NCBI RefSeq assembly: GCF_016429215.1
Contig: NZ_JAELUH010000001.1
Coordinates: 1 to 64,000 of the forward strand
DNA length: 64,000 nucleotides
Direction: 5' to 3'
From: Herbaspirillum sp. ASV7
Lineage (GTDB): Bacteria > Pseudomonadota > Gammaproteobacteria > Burkholderiales > Burkholderiaceae_D
Shown here piece by piece: positions 37,263-46,304 of this stretch. The notes beneath the pieces are model-generated. The model was not told the origin of the DNA. It made no database searches and was given only the letters and a program-made list of their open reading frames with translations. The stretch's first letter is position 1. Every line of letters starts with the position of its first letter. Both the position numbers and the translations under genes were made by a program.

Positions 37263-37730
37263 ATGAACCCGCCGATCATCCTGATGATCGAATCGAACGG
37301 CGAAGCAGTCGAACTGGCGCGATTTGCGCTCTGGCGCAGCAATTTTCATTGCATCTTGCAATGGTATGACGAAGCCGACGCGGCCATCGACAGCCTGCTG
37401 TATCCGCACAAGGAGGATGGCGACCTGCGCTTGCCCGACATGATTTTCCTGGACCCCGGCATGATGGAAAACAATGGCCTGGACTTCATCCTGGCCATGA
37501 AAGCCGGGCGCGACACCCGTAGCGTTCCCATCGTGGTCTTCCCCGACAGCGACTATCCACCGGAGATGCCCACCCTGCTGCAGGCCGGCGCGGTCGAGTA
37601 CCTGCCCAAGCCGGTCATGGCCGACCTCTACATGCAAGCCGTAGTCGAGTGCGTGCAGCGCTGGGGCAAGCGACGCCGGCGGCGCAACAACGCCCGCACC
37701 GGGCCGGGACCTGAAAACAAAACGCCGTGA
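37263..37730 (+). CDS. Single-domain response regulator, Rcp1-like and degenerate
   Basis: 155 residues: one receiver domain and a basic tail (GKRRRRRNNARTG). The phospho-acceptor Asp64 is kept (IFLDPGMMENNGLDF) and so is Lys116 (YLPKP), but the acidic pair at strand beta1 is Glu10-Ser11 (LMIESN) and the Thr/Ser of beta4 is Pro/Asp (VVFPDS). The loop after beta1 resembles the Rcp1/CheY-like group partnered with bacteriophytochrome kinases. AGGA precedes the ATG. No kinase nearby. Phosphotransfer may be altered. Confidence 0.8.
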   Translation: MNPPIILMIESNGEAVELARFALWRSNFHCILQWYDEADAAIDSLLYPHKEDGDLRLPDMIFLDPGMMENNGLDFILAMKAGRDTRSVPIVVFPDSDYPPEMPTLLQAGAVEYLPKPVMADLYMQAVVECVQRWGKRRRRRNNARTGPGPENKTP

Positions 37731-37750
37731 CGGGTTGAGCGTCACGGCGT
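37715..37750 (-). terminator. Terminator of the small gene on the minus strand
   Basis: 11-bp perfect stem ACGCCGTGACG / CGTCACGGCGT with a 7-nt loop; on the minus strand it is followed by TTTTGTTTTC. It overlaps the response regulator's stop codon, so it may stop both convergent transcripts. Confidence 0.8.
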
Positions 37751-37769
37751 GATCGGAGGGACGAGAACT

Positions 37770-38021
37770 TTATTCGCCCTCTTTCTTCACACGGGCGCTG
37801 ATATGCGCGTCGAACTCGCGCTGCGCCGATTCCAGTTTCTTGAGTGCCTCCTGCCAGGGCTGGTAGTCGGCCTCGGTCAACCAGGAGTCACCTGGGTTCT
37901 GCTTCCACTGCTCCAACTTGGCCGTCATAGCCTCATATTCCTCAAGCTGGGCCACTAACAGCATTTCCAACTGGGTCCTGAGCTCTTCGGCGCGCGCAAT
38001 CCAGGGATCCTGTTCGGACAT
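37770..38021 (-). CDS. Small helical hypothetical protein
   Basis: 83 residues, charged and probably coiled-coil (ARAEELRTQLEMLLVAQLEEYEAMTAKLEQWKQNPGD, then WQEALKKLESAQREFDAHISARVKKEGE). No family recognised. Good AGAGAG/GAA ribosome site and its own T-tract terminator, so it is a real gene. The gap to the GT8 gene upstream is 81 bp. Confidence 0.8.
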   Translation of the reverse strand: MSEQDPWIARAEELRTQLEMLLVAQLEEYEAMTAKLEQWKQNPGDSWLTEADYQPWQEALKKLESAQREFDAHISARVKKEGE

Positions 38022-38102
38022 GAGCTTCTCTCTTTCTAGGTGGATGAAAACCGCTGGATGCTAGCATGAACCTGGCCTGATCCGACGCCTGCTTACCCGG
38101 CT

Positions 38103-39146
38103 TTAAGCGCCGACCAGCACGTGCCGCCATCCGTCCAGCTCAGGCATGCGTTCAGCCAGGAGCAGCAGACCCGCCAATGACGGGGCCAGCATGCCCTTCA
38201 ACATTGCCCCCGTCTTCTTGCCCAGATAGGCGCCGTACCACAGCGCGCTTTGCAGCAAGCGCCCACTGGCACGATGATATGTCGCACATTGATGCATCTG
38301 TTTGTAGGTGCGCGGCCGGTCAGGTGGCACGTCGGCCCAGCCGGAAACACACTGGTGGCGCTCGAACATCTCCCGCGCACATCCATGCGCCCAACCATGC
38401 CAGGGCTTGAGCGGACCGCCAAAATGCAGCATCACCGCATCATCGGAGACATTCAGCTTGCGCCGCGCAAAGCGCAGCTCCCCCAGCAGCGAGAACATGA
38501 CATTCCATTTTGGATGCAGCTTGAGTACCTTACCCTCGGCCACCTTGTTCAGGGCATCCTGGTCGGGATAGTCGAGCCGGTACTGGTTGCTGCCGATCAG
38601 TTCGATGGCTTGTCCGGTGATGCCGGCCGCATTCCAGTTGGCCACATCGATGAGCAACAGGCCCGAATTGAAATAGAAATCGCCGTCCAGCTCCATGGCC
38701 TTGATCCTGCGCTGGGCAATGGTCTCCACATCGGCCACCGCCGCGGCCACGTGCCCGCCAAGCTCCAGGTCCAAGAGCGGACTGAGGTCACCACGGCAAA
38801 GGATGTCAGAATCCACATAGAGGAAGCGCCCGGTGATACCGGCCAGCACGCCCGGCATCAGGATGCGAGTGAAAATGGCATTGGAGTAATTGCTGCGCGG
38901 ATTGTGGCGGTAGCGTGCGAACACGTCATCGTCGAGCAGGTGCAGGTGCATGGGAACGCCACGCTGGCGCGACATCTGCTCCAGGCGGACGCGGCTGTCC
39001 TGGCTGCAGCCGAAGGTGAAGACGTGGAAGACGAAATCAATGCCGGGATTGTGATCCAGGATGGACGCGATACACACCCCGGCACCACGAAAGAAGTTTT
39101 CGTCTACGCCAAATGCAATATGCAGTGTCGAACGCTCGCGAGTCAT
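38103..39146 (-). CDS. GT8-family glycosyltransferase
   Basis: 347 residues. IAFGVDENFFRGAGVCIASILDHN is the nucleotide-sugar N-terminus and YVDSDILCRGDL holds the metal-binding DxD; FNSGLLLIDVANWN and DYPDQDALNKVAEGKVLKLHPKWN are typical of the RfaJ/WaaJ LPS galactosyl/glucosyltransferase group. The C-terminal HHxxGxxKPW-like region is present as HFGGPLKPWHG. The start is the ATG with GGGGGG upstream; an in-frame upstream ATG was rejected. Stands alone; likely an LPS core or cell-surface glycan enzyme. Confidence 0.85.
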   Translation of the reverse strand: MTRERSTLHIAFGVDENFFRGAGVCIASILDHNPGIDFVFHVFTFGCSQDSRVRLEQMSRQRGVPMHLHLLDDDVFARYRHNPRSNYSNAIFTRILMPGVLAGITGRFLYVDSDILCRGDLSPLLDLELGGHVAAAVADVETIAQRRIKAMELDGDFYFNSGLLLIDVANWNAAGITGQAIELIGSNQYRLDYPDQDALNKVAEGKVLKLHPKWNVMFSLLGELRFARRKLNVSDDAVMLHFGGPLKPWHGWAHGCAREMFERHQCVSGWADVPPDRPRTYKQMHQCATYHRASGRLLQSALWYGAYLGKKTGAMLKGMLAPSLAGLLLLAERMPELDGWRHVLVGA

Positions 39147-39323
39147 TGTTCCCCCCTTTTTCTTCGCACTTGGACAGATGGCGGATCTTAGCATCGCATG
39201 TTGGAGATTGAATGAATTCGCAGTGGCGAGTTCAGTTTTTTGTCAGCATCTTACGAAAGCTCATAAGAATGAAGAAAACAATCACAGGAACGGGGCAGGA
39301 AGGAAGTCCGAGGGGCCAAAGCA

Positions 39324-39357
39324 AAAGGCCTCTAACGCGGTAACGTTAGAGGCCTTT
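39324..39357 (-). terminator. tRNA-fMet terminator
   Basis: Perfect 14-bp stem AAAGGCCTCTAACG / CGTTAGAGGCCTTT with loop CGGTAA, followed on the minus strand by TTTTGCTTT; 28 nt past the tRNA end. Confidence 0.88.
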
Positions 39358-39385
39358 ATCTGCAAGACTTGCGCCTTAGAGGATT

Positions 39386-39462
<77 letters not shown>

Positions 39463-39637
39463 TCTGAAGAGCACAATTATAGGACAAGGAAAAATGGAAT
39501 GCAAACATTTTCTGCAATCTTTTTTGAGTGATACACTCCTACCCGAATTGGACAATCGCGAGGCCCTTCCGCACGCCGGGGAAGCGCAAGCTCTCAGCTA
39601 ACATACCTATATATATTCAGACACGATCCGAGCCTCT

Positions 39638-40204
39638 ATGAAATTCTGTTCCGAGTGCGGTCAGACAGTAGCACTGCAGATTCCGCCCGATGACACGCGC
39701 CTGCGCTTTGTCTGCGGCAGTTGCGGAGCGATCCATTACCAGAATCCCAAGATGGTGGTGGGCTCGATTCCGGTCTGGGAAGAGAACGGCCAGGTCAAGG
39801 TGCTGCTGTGCAAGCGCGCCATCGAACCTCGCCTGGGTTACTGGACCCTGCCGGCCGGCTTCATGGAGAACGACGAGACCACCGAGGACGCGGCCCGCCG
39901 AGAAACCGAAGAGGAAGCCGGCGCCCGGGTGCAGCTGCATGCGCTGTTCTCGCTGGTCAACGTGCCCCACGTGCACCAGGTTCACCTGTTCTATCGCGCC
40001 ACCCTGCTGGACCTGGATTACCAGGCCGGCGTGGAAAGCCTGGAAGTCGATCTCTATACAGAAGAACAGATCCCCTGGAAGGACATCGCCTTCCCCACGG
40101 TGGAGTTCACCTTGCGCGCCTTCTTCGCCGACCTGAAGAAGGTCCGCACCGGTGATGGCGGCTATCAGCTGCACACCGAAGACATCCGCCGCCGCATGAT
40201 CTGA
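39638..40204 (+). CDS. Zinc-ribbon Nudix hydrolase
   Basis: 188 residues. N-terminal zinc ribbon (Cys4, Cys7 and Cys26, Cys29: CSECG, CGSCG) then a complete Nudix box from Gly74 ([16 protein letters not shown], continuing TEEEAGA). NudC-like layout, but shorter; substrates of this group include NAD+/ADP-ribose-type dinucleotides. ATG chosen; weak ribosome site. Precedes aat by 17 nt in the same direction. Confidence 0.88.
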   Translation: MKFCSECGQTVALQIPPDDTRLRFVCGSCGAIHYQNPKMVVGSIPVWEENGQVKVLLCKRAIEPRLGYWTLPAGFMENDETTEDAARRETEEEAGARVQLHALFSLVNVPHVHQVHLFYRATLLDLDYQAGVESLEVDLYTEEQIPWKDIAFPTVEFTLRAFFADLKKVRTGDGGYQLHTEDIRRRMI

Positions 40205-40221
40205 TCCGTGGGAGCACGCGG

Positions 40222-40965
40222 ATGATCGCCTGGCTCGACCTGGACACGCCCTTCCCCGACGTCTCGCGCGCCCTGCAGGATCCCCCGGGCTTGCTGGCGG
40301 CCGGCGCCGACCTGTCGCCGGCGCGACTGCTGGAGGCCTACCGCCAGGGCATCTTCCCCTGGTTCTCCGAAGGCCAGCCCATCCTCTGGTGGAGCACCGA
40401 TCCGCGCATGGTCCTGCGCACCGACCAGTTCATCGTCTCCGACAGCCTGCGCAAGACGCTACGCCGCATCGAGCGCAGCCGTCACGGCGACGGCCTGTGG
40501 CAGGTCAGTTTCGATACCGTCTTCGAAGAAGTCATGCAGGGTTGCGCCGGTCCGCGCCGGCATGAACAGGGAACCTGGATCTCGCCCGAGATCATGCAGG
40601 GCTATACCGGCCTGCACCGGGCTGGCTATGCGCACTCCTCGGAAGTCTGGCTCAATGGGGAACTGGTGGGCGGCGCCTATGGGGTGTCGATCGGCCGCAT
40701 GTTCTATGGCGAATCGATGTTCGCCCGCGTCAGCGATGCCTCCAAGGTGGCGCTGGCGCATCTGGTGTTCTTCCTGCGCAGCCGCGGCGTGGAGTTGATC
40801 GACTGCCAGCAGGAGACCGCCCACCTGGCCTCGCTGGGTGCCCGGCCCATCGCCCGCAGCGACTTCCTGCACCACCTGCGCGCGGCGATCCAGTGGCCGC
40901 AGATCCACGGCTGGGCGCCGCTGGACCTGCTGGAAACCGGAATCCCCGCCAGCCGCCAGCGATGA
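40222..40965 (+). CDS. aat: Leucyl/phenylalanyl-tRNA-protein transferase
   Basis: 247 residues adding Leu/Phe to N-terminal Lys/Arg for ClpS-ClpAP N-degron degradation. Motifs [60 protein letters not shown] and [17 protein letters not shown] are characteristic. GGGAG 7 nt before the ATG. Next to bpt, the partner transferase. Confidence 0.96.
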   Translation: MIAWLDLDTPFPDVSRALQDPPGLLAAGADLSPARLLEAYRQGIFPWFSEGQPILWWSTDPRMVLRTDQFIVSDSLRKTLRRIERSRHGDGLWQVSFDTVFEEVMQGCAGPRRHEQGTWISPEIMQGYTGLHRAGYAHSSEVWLNGELVGGAYGVSIGRMFYGESMFARVSDASKVALAHLVFFLRSRGVELIDCQQETAHLASLGARPIARSDFLHHLRAAIQWPQIHGWAPLDLLETGIPASRQR

Positions 40966-41063
40966 CCGCGGCGGCCGTGGTTCACTGCGACGGTCAAAGT
41001 AGTGTAAATTAGAACCTGACTCCAGGGCCCGCGCCGGGTCCAGCAAGACAGGACAGGACGCAC

Positions 41064-41792
41064 ATGACGCATCTCAAAGACTTGCCGTTCTCCACGTTGC
41101 AGTTCTATGCAACCGCGCCCTACCCGTGCAGCTATCTCGACGACCAGCAGGCCCGCTCGCAGGTCGCCACCCCGTCCCACCTGATCAATGCCGATGTCTA
41201 TTCCGAACTGGTCAAGACGGGTTTCCGCCGCAGCGGCATCTTCACCTATCGTCCCTATTGCGATGGCTGCAATGCCTGCACGCCGGTGCGCATCCGCGTC
41301 CCCGATTTCGCGCGCAACCGCAGCCAGCGCCGCGCCTGGGAACGCAATCGCAGCCTGCAGACGCTGGTCACCAACCTGACCTACGCCCACGAACATTACG
41401 AGCTCTACCTGCGCTACCAGTGCGCGCGCCATGCCGGCGGCGGCATGGACCAGGACAGCCGCGACCAGTACGCGCAATTCCTGCTGCAAAGCAAGGTCAA
41501 CACGCGCCTGGTGGAATTCCGCGAACCCGACGGCACGCTGCGCATGGTCAGCATCATCGATGTGCTCAATGATGGCCTGTCCTCGGTCTACACCTTCTTC
41601 GACCCGGACCTGCCGACGGCTTCCTTCGGCACCTACAACATCCTGTGGCAGATCGAGCAGGCGCGCCAGCTGGACATGCCCTATGTCTACCTGGGCTACT
41701 GGATCAAGGAAAGCCAGAAGATGGCCTACAAGACCAACTTCCAGCCATTGGAGGCCCTGCAGGACGGCCAGTGGTTGCCGCTGGAAGCCTGA
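41064..41792 (+). CDS. bpt: Aspartate/glutamate leucyltransferase (Bpt)
   Basis: 242 residues of the bacterial ATE-like family that adds Leu to N-terminal Asp/Glu, with signatures [34 protein letters not shown] (conserved Cys) and [26 protein letters not shown] before ATG. With aat it supplies both leucylation routes of the N-degron pathway. Confidence 0.94.
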   Translation: MTHLKDLPFSTLQFYATAPYPCSYLDDQQARSQVATPSHLINADVYSELVKTGFRRSGIFTYRPYCDGCNACTPVRIRVPDFARNRSQRRAWERNRSLQTLVTNLTYAHEHYELYLRYQCARHAGGGMDQDSRDQYAQFLLQSKVNTRLVEFREPDGTLRMVSIIDVLNDGLSSVYTFFDPDLPTASFGTYNILWQIEQARQLDMPYVYLGYWIKESQKMAYKTNFQPLEALQDGQWLPLEA

Positions 41793-41926
41793 AGGCCTTG
41801 TGGCGCGGATCCTGCAAATTGCGCCGCAAACCCGCCAAAAATCGAGGAAATGGCCGGACGGGCGCGTTAGCCGCGTTAGAATAGCGGCACTTTTGACCGC
41901 CATCCGGCTTTTCCCTGCATCCCATC

Positions 41927-42991
41927 GTGTCCGATAAATTCCTCTACGCGCTTGCGCGTCCGCTGCTCTTTTCGCTCGAACCCGAAACCGCCCACCACCT
42001 GACGCTGCCCGCGCTGCGCTGTGCCGCACGCTACAGCCTGACCGACTTCGTCATCCGGCGTCCGGCGGCCGATCCGCGTACGGTCATGGGTATCACCTTT
42101 CCCAATCCGGTGGGCATGGCCGCCGGCCTGGACAAGGATGGCGCCTACATCGACGGCCTGGCCGCGCTGGGTTTCGGCTTCATCGAGGTCGGTACGGTCA
42201 CCCCGCGCGCCCAGCCGGGCAATCCGCTGCCGCGCATGTTCCGCCTGCCGGCGGCGCATGCGGTGATCAATCGCATGGGCTTCAACAATGGCGGTGTCGA
42301 CGCCTTCGTCGCCAACGTGCAATCCTCGCGCTTCTATCAGGAACGCCAGGGCGTGCTGGGCCTGAACATCGGCAAGAACGCCGACACCCCCATCGAGCGT
42401 GCCGCCGAGGACTATGTACATTGCCTGGAAAAGGTCTATCCCTACGCCAGCTACGTGACCGTCAACATCTCCTCGCCCAACACCAAGAACCTGCGCCAGC
42501 TGCAGGGCGCTTCCGAGCTGGACGCGCTGTTGTCGCAGCTGAAGTCGGCCCAGCGTCGCCTGGCCGACCGCCATGGCCGCTACGTGCCGGTGGCCCTGAA
42601 GATCGCGCCGGACATGGACATGGAGCAGGTCAAGAACGTCGCCGATGCACTGCTGCGCCACCAGATCGACGGCGTCATCGCCACCAACACCACCATCACC
42701 CGCGATGCCGTCAAGGGCATGCCGCACGGTGAAGAAGCGGGTGGCCTGTCGGGCAAGCCGGTGCTGGAATTGTCCAACCAGGTGATCCGCGGCCTGAAGG
42801 CCGAAGTCGGCGATGCCCTGCCCATCATCGGCGTGGGTGGCATCTTCAGCGGTGCCGATGCCCGCGCCAAGATCGACGCCGGCGCCTCGCTGGTGCAGCT
42901 CTACACCGGCCTGATCTACCAGGGGCCGGCGCTGGTGCGCGAATGCGCCGAGGCGCTGCGCGCTCCGGTGGCAACCTCGGCGCACCACTGA
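41927..42991 (+). CDS. pyrD: Dihydroorotate dehydrogenase (quinone), class 2
   Basis: Membrane-associated pyrimidine enzyme, 354 residues. [57 protein letters not shown] (catalytic Ser region) and [17 protein letters not shown] form the FMN/substrate site. Start GTG. Ends at a strong bidirectional terminator. Confidence 0.96.
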   Translation: MSDKFLYALARPLLFSLEPETAHHLTLPALRCAARYSLTDFVIRRPAADPRTVMGITFPNPVGMAAGLDKDGAYIDGLAALGFGFIEVGTVTPRAQPGNPLPRMFRLPAAHAVINRMGFNNGGVDAFVANVQSSRFYQERQGVLGLNIGKNADTPIERAAEDYVHCLEKVYPYASYVTVNISSPNTKNLRQLQGASELDALLSQLKSAQRRLADRHGRYVPVALKIAPDMDMEQVKNVADALLRHQIDGVIATNTTITRDAVKGMPHGEEAGGLSGKPVLELSNQVIRGLKAEVGDALPIIGVGGIFSGADARAKIDAGASLVQLYTGLIYQGPALVRECAEALRAPVATSAHH

Positions 42992-43019
42992 AACCGGCGG
43001 GCGCCGCCATGCGCCAGAC

Positions 43020-43058
43020 GCAAAAAAACAGCAGGCCATGTGCCTGCTGTTTTTTTGC
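43020..43058. terminator. Bidirectional terminator after pyrD
   Basis: 17-bp perfect stem GCAAAAAAACAGCAGGC / GCCTGCTGTTTTTTTGC with loop CATGT; a seven-T run in each orientation serves both pyrD and the convergent small lipoprotein gene. Confidence 0.93.
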
Positions 43059-43097
43059 CTGGATGCGTGGGCTGTGCGCCGGCGCCTGGGCTAGTCC

Positions 43098-43241
43098 TTA
43101 GTCCTTGGAGGACTCCTTCTTCAGGTTGAAGATCCGCCGCGCATTGGCGTCGGATTCGGATTTCTTTTCGAAGTCGGTCTTTTCGCAACCGGCCAGCACG
43201 ACGCCAACCATCAGCGTCAGCAGCATGACGATGACACGCAT
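43098..43241 (-). CDS. Small lipoprotein (47 aa)
   Basis: Short gene: MRVIVMLLTLMVGVVLAGC gives a lipobox (LAGC) with Cys19, then EKTDFEKKSESDANARRIF and a charged tail. GAGGGGAA lies before the ATG. Predicted membrane-anchored lipoprotein of unknown role; convergent with pyrD, sharing its terminator. Confidence 0.7.
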   Translation of the reverse strand: MRVIVMLLTLMVGVVLAGCEKTDFEKKSESDANARRIFNLKKESSKD

Positions 43242-43396
43242 GATATTCCCCTCAAATTGCAGATGTGTTGCCCCCAAGAGGAGGGCTGCGCCATTTTATG
43301 CCCAAACTGGCGCAGCGCGACAGGTCCGGTCAGGAAAGATTTCACCTCTATAATGTCAGGCTTCCAACGGCCACACCGTCACCCTGCCGCGATCCC

Positions 43397-44011
43397 ATGT
43401 CCGTCAATACCATTGCCCTCAACAGCCAAATGAGTCACTTCGATGACCACGCCAGTGTCTGGCTGTTTGGCTATGGCTCCATCATCTTCAAGGCCGACTT
43501 CCCCTACCTGGAACGCCGCCCTGCCCACATCACCGGCTGGGCGCGCCGTTTCTGGCAAGGCTCGCACGACCACCGCGGCACCGCCCAGGCACCGGGCCGG
43601 GTCGTCACCCTGGTGGCGCAGGCTGACGCCGTCTGTGCCGGCATGGCCTACCTGATCACGCCGGAAGTCTTCGCCCATCTCGACCATCGCGAAAAGAACG
43701 GCTACCTCCGTGTGGTCACGCCTATCGATTTCGATGATGGCCAGCGCGCCGAGGGCCTGATCTACATCGCCGCCGAAGACAATGCAGCCTTTGCCGGGCC
43801 GGCCAGCGAACGGGAGATCGCCCAACAGATCGCCCGGGCCGTGGGCCCCAGCGGTCCCAACAGCGAATACCTGCTCAAGCTGGCCCAGGCGCTGCGCGAG
43901 CTGGGCGCGGACGACCAGCATGTCTTCGCGATCGAACGCCACCTGCTGCCCTTGCTGCCGCCGCCGGAGCGGATGACGCAGGCTGCGCCGTCATCGGCCC
44001 ACCCCAACTGA
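43397..44011 (+). CDS. ChaC-family gamma-glutamylcyclotransferase
   Basis: 204 residues. YGSII (26-30) is the substrate-binding YGSL-like loop, Glu99 in LDHREKNGYLR is the catalytic Glu, and RFWQGSHDHRGTAQAPGRVVTL is typical of ChaC-like glutathione-specific enzymes. Cleaves the gamma-glutamyl bond of glutathione to 5-oxoproline. The start chosen MSVNTIAL has a weak ribosome site. Followed 25 nt later by a lipoprotein gene. Confidence 0.9.
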   Translation: MSVNTIALNSQMSHFDDHASVWLFGYGSIIFKADFPYLERRPAHITGWARRFWQGSHDHRGTAQAPGRVVTLVAQADAVCAGMAYLITPEVFAHLDHREKNGYLRVVTPIDFDDGQRAEGLIYIAAEDNAAFAGPASEREIAQQIARAVGPSGPNSEYLLKLAQALRELGADDQHVFAIERHLLPLLPPPERMTQAAPSSAHPN

Positions 44012-44036
44012 TTTCACCACTACAAGGATGAGGAAC

Positions 44037-44459
44037 ATGATCAAAGCCTTTGCAGCAAGCCTCAGCGTCGCACTCGCCCTGGCCGCCTGCGCCTCGCCGG
44101 TCGAACGCACCAGCAGCGGAGAAATCCCTGCCTCGCGCATCTACATCAAGAGCATGACCCAGCAGGACGCCGGGTTGAGCCAGGTCGAATTCAACCGCGC
44201 CGGCGGCATCCTCAACAACGAGATGCTGGAGTTGGCCATCAACGACGTGGTGCTGGCACAGATCACCGGCGGCGAGCATCTCTCCATCTGGCTCAAGCCG
44301 GGCCAATATGATTTCAGCGTCAAGCCGGTCCACACCCTCAGCTCGCCCAGTGCCACCTCGCAGGATCGCCAGACCGTCGAGGTCCGGCAAGGAGGCAGCT
44401 ACAAGATCCAGATCTCTACCGACCTGCACGGTCTGAAGATGAACCTCGTCAAGCAATAG
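44037..44459 (+). CDS. Lipoprotein, 140 aa, unknown function
   Basis: Signal with LAAC lipobox (LSVALALAACASP), then a beta-rich domain: YIKSMTQQDAGLSQVEFNRAG, HLSIWLKPGQYDFSVKP, GGSYKIQISTDLHGLKM. Resembles small outer-membrane lipoproteins with a DUF2846-like fold (PGEHVS-type loop), not certain. AAGG 9 nt before the chosen ATG. Downstream of chaC, same strand. Confidence 0.8.
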   Translation: MIKAFAASLSVALALAACASPVERTSSGEIPASRIYIKSMTQQDAGLSQVEFNRAGGILNNEMLELAINDVVLAQITGGEHLSIWLKPGQYDFSVKPVHTLSSPSATSQDRQTVEVRQGGSYKIQISTDLHGLKMNLVKQ

Positions 44460-44690
44460 ACCCACCACGGATGCCGCACCGCTGCGGCGGTCACTCGGGA
44501 TGCCTCCTGTCGCATGGATGAAACAGCCTGCGCCAGGAGGCATCTTGCTTTACGCCACCCGACCCGCAAGCGCATGCAGGAAAGACATACAAACTATTGA
44601 TTTAAAAGGATTTATTTGAGACAGGAAGAGCCCACGCAGGCATCAGGAAAAGTTATTCACCAATTCGATAACTGATATTGTGATTCAAAA

Positions 44691-44720
44691 TTGGCGGCGG
44701 CACGATGAAGCGAATATATT
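44691..44720 (+). promoter_or_regulatory. Promoter of the 26-residue peptide gene
   Basis: TTGGCG, 18-nt spacer, TATATT: a good sigma-70 promoter with an initiation point near 44727, 32 nt before the start codon. The 299-bp stretch 44460-44758 shows otherwise only AT-rich DNA with no gene. Confidence 0.6.
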
Positions 44721-44758
44721 GCAATGCAACAGATCAATTTTTCCTCACGGAGCTCACC

Positions 44759-44839
44759 ATGAACATCGTCGCCGACATCCTGCCCTACACCCTGCTCATC
44801 GGCGCCATGGTCGCGCGTTACCTGATCTCGGTCAAGTAA
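44759..44839 (+). CDS. 26-residue single-helix membrane peptide
   Basis: MNIVADILPYTLLIGAMVAR then YLISVK: one hydrophobic helix flanked by charged ends. GGAG stands 6 nt before the ATG, a sigma-70 promoter lies upstream and a strong intrinsic terminator ends the transcript 68-116 nt after the stop. Function unknown; small transmembrane proteins of this size often modulate larger complexes. It could instead be a small regulatory RNA with an incidental reading frame. Confidence 0.55.
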   Translation: MNIVADILPYTLLIGAMVARYLISVK

Positions 44840-44906
44840 GCAGCCTCCCTGGCCACGTCTTTTCCGCCTCTGCAAGGAGGAGGAAATCGACGCGGAGCAG
44901 AACCTG

Positions 44907-44955
44907 AAAAGCGGTAATTGTCGCATTGCAATGCTGACAAGCCGCTTTTTCTTTT
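44907..44955 (+). terminator. Terminator of the small-peptide unit
   Basis: Long hairpin: AAAAGCGG pairs CCGCTTTT, then TTGTC with GACAA and an inner palindrome GCATTGCAATGC, followed by TCTTTT. Confidence 0.85.
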
Positions 44956-45171
44956 GCCTGTTTTTCGGGCAGCCACGGCGGGGATTTTTGCCCCTGGCAG
45001 CCTCATATCATCGATATCAATAACAAGGATGGATGGAATCGTCGTGTTGACCGACGACAATTCCCGCCTGGACGATATGCTTGCCGGCAGCGGCAGCAGG
45101 CTGGACCGACTTGCAAATGCTCAACAGCCCATTACACTCGGGTGTTTGCAAATCGGAACGAAAGTCACCGC

Positions 45172-45303
45172 ATGATGCGTCTCGCCTCGATTCTCGCCGC
45201 TACCGCGCTGCTGCTGGCGCTGCAGGGCTGTGCTTGCGCCCCCGGTTTCGTGGGTTTTGACAGCCGCTGCCAGTTCAGCAATGTTCCCAGCGGGCAACCG
45301 TGA
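45172..45303 (+). CDS. Small lipoprotein (43 aa)
   Basis: MMRLASILAATALLLALQGC ends with an LQGC lipobox; the short mature part (ACAPGFVGFDSRCQFSNVPSG) has two further Cys. Either ATG (45172 or 45175) may serve. No strong ribosome site. The short stretch between the terminator at 44955 and here contains no clear gene. Confidence 0.5.
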   Translation: MMRLASILAATALLLALQGCACAPGFVGFDSRCQFSNVPSGQP

Positions 45304-45443
45304 ACGACAAAAAACCCGGCTTTGCTGGTGAAAAACCTTCTTCCCTGCGCTTTACAGACGTAATTTCAGGTTAATTTTCGAACTTGCCGGGCATGCCTGT
45401 CGCGGCATGCCCTCCTTCTATTGCTTCCATCGCCGCCATCGTC

Positions 45444-46292
45444 TCACCCGGGCGCCGGCAATTGTGCCAGCCATAGACGCAGGTCTTGCAGGGCCTGTTC
45501 GCGCAAGTCCTCACGTTCATTGAAGATCTCATGGTAGGCCGTGGCATACCAATGCAGCGTCTTGGCCGGCCCGGGCAAGGCCTCGAAGAAGGCCCGGCTG
45601 CCGCGCGGTGCGACGAAGGCATCGTCGCCGGCCACCTGCAGCAGCACCGGACGGGTAAAGCGGCCGGCATCGCGGGCCACCTGCTGCATGGCATCGAGCA
45701 TGAAATGCAGCATGCGCGGGGCGATCTTGCCGTGGTTCAGTGGGTCATTGCGGTAAGTCTGTACCTGCTGCGCATCGTGGGAGATGCGATTGGCCGGCAA
45801 GGCGGTGGGCAGGGCCAGGCCCGGTGCGATGGCCGTGGACACCGCCAGCAGCAGCTTCTGCCAGCCCTGCATGTCCAGCGCCAGCGCCGGTGACGACAAG
45901 GCCAGCGCGCGCACCGGGCTGTAGTCCCCGGTGGCGAAGCGCGCCGCCACCAGACCGCCCATGCTATGCCCGAAGAGAATGGGCGTGCAGCCCGTGCGAG
46001 CACTGAAATCATCGAAGGCCAGCTTGAGATCACGCATCAGGTCCTCGGCCTGGGCCAGGCTGCCGCGCCGGCCACCGGAATTGCCATGGCCTCGATGGTC
46101 GCAGATGCGCACCGACATGCCCGCCTCGTTGAACAGGCGCGCCAGGGCGGTGTAGCGCCCCCCATGCTCGCCCAGTCCATGCACCATCTGCACGGCCGAC
46201 GTGGCGCCCGGCAACAGCCAGTCGCGGCAAAACAGGCGCGTGCCATCGGCGGCCTGCAGCCATTGTTCCTGCGGGGATTCGATCGCTTGCAT
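45444..46292 (-). CDS. Alpha/beta hydrolase (monoacylglycerol lipase-like)
   Basis: 282 residues, Hydrolase_4 family. MVHGLGEHGGRY oxyanion motif, nucleophile Ser110 in GHSMGG, catalytic Asp in VAGDDAFVAP, His in YHEIFNE. Acts on lysophospholipids or monoglycerides, by family. No secretion signal. Followed upstream by the HdeD fusion gene on the same strand, 12 nt apart. Confidence 0.9.
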   Translation of the reverse strand: MQAIESPQEQWLQAADGTRLFCRDWLLPGATSAVQMVHGLGEHGGRYTALARLFNEAGMSVRICDHRGHGNSGGRRGSLAQAEDLMRDLKLAFDDFSARTGCTPILFGHSMGGLVAARFATGDYSPVRALALSSPALALDMQGWQKLLLAVSTAIAPGLALPTALPANRISHDAQQVQTYRNDPLNHGKIAPRMLHFMLDAMQQVARDAGRFTRPVLLQVAGDDAFVAPRGSRAFFEALPGPAKTLHWYATAYHEIFNEREDLREQALQDLRLWLAQLPAPG

Positions 46293-46304
46293 GGTGCTCC
46301 GTTC

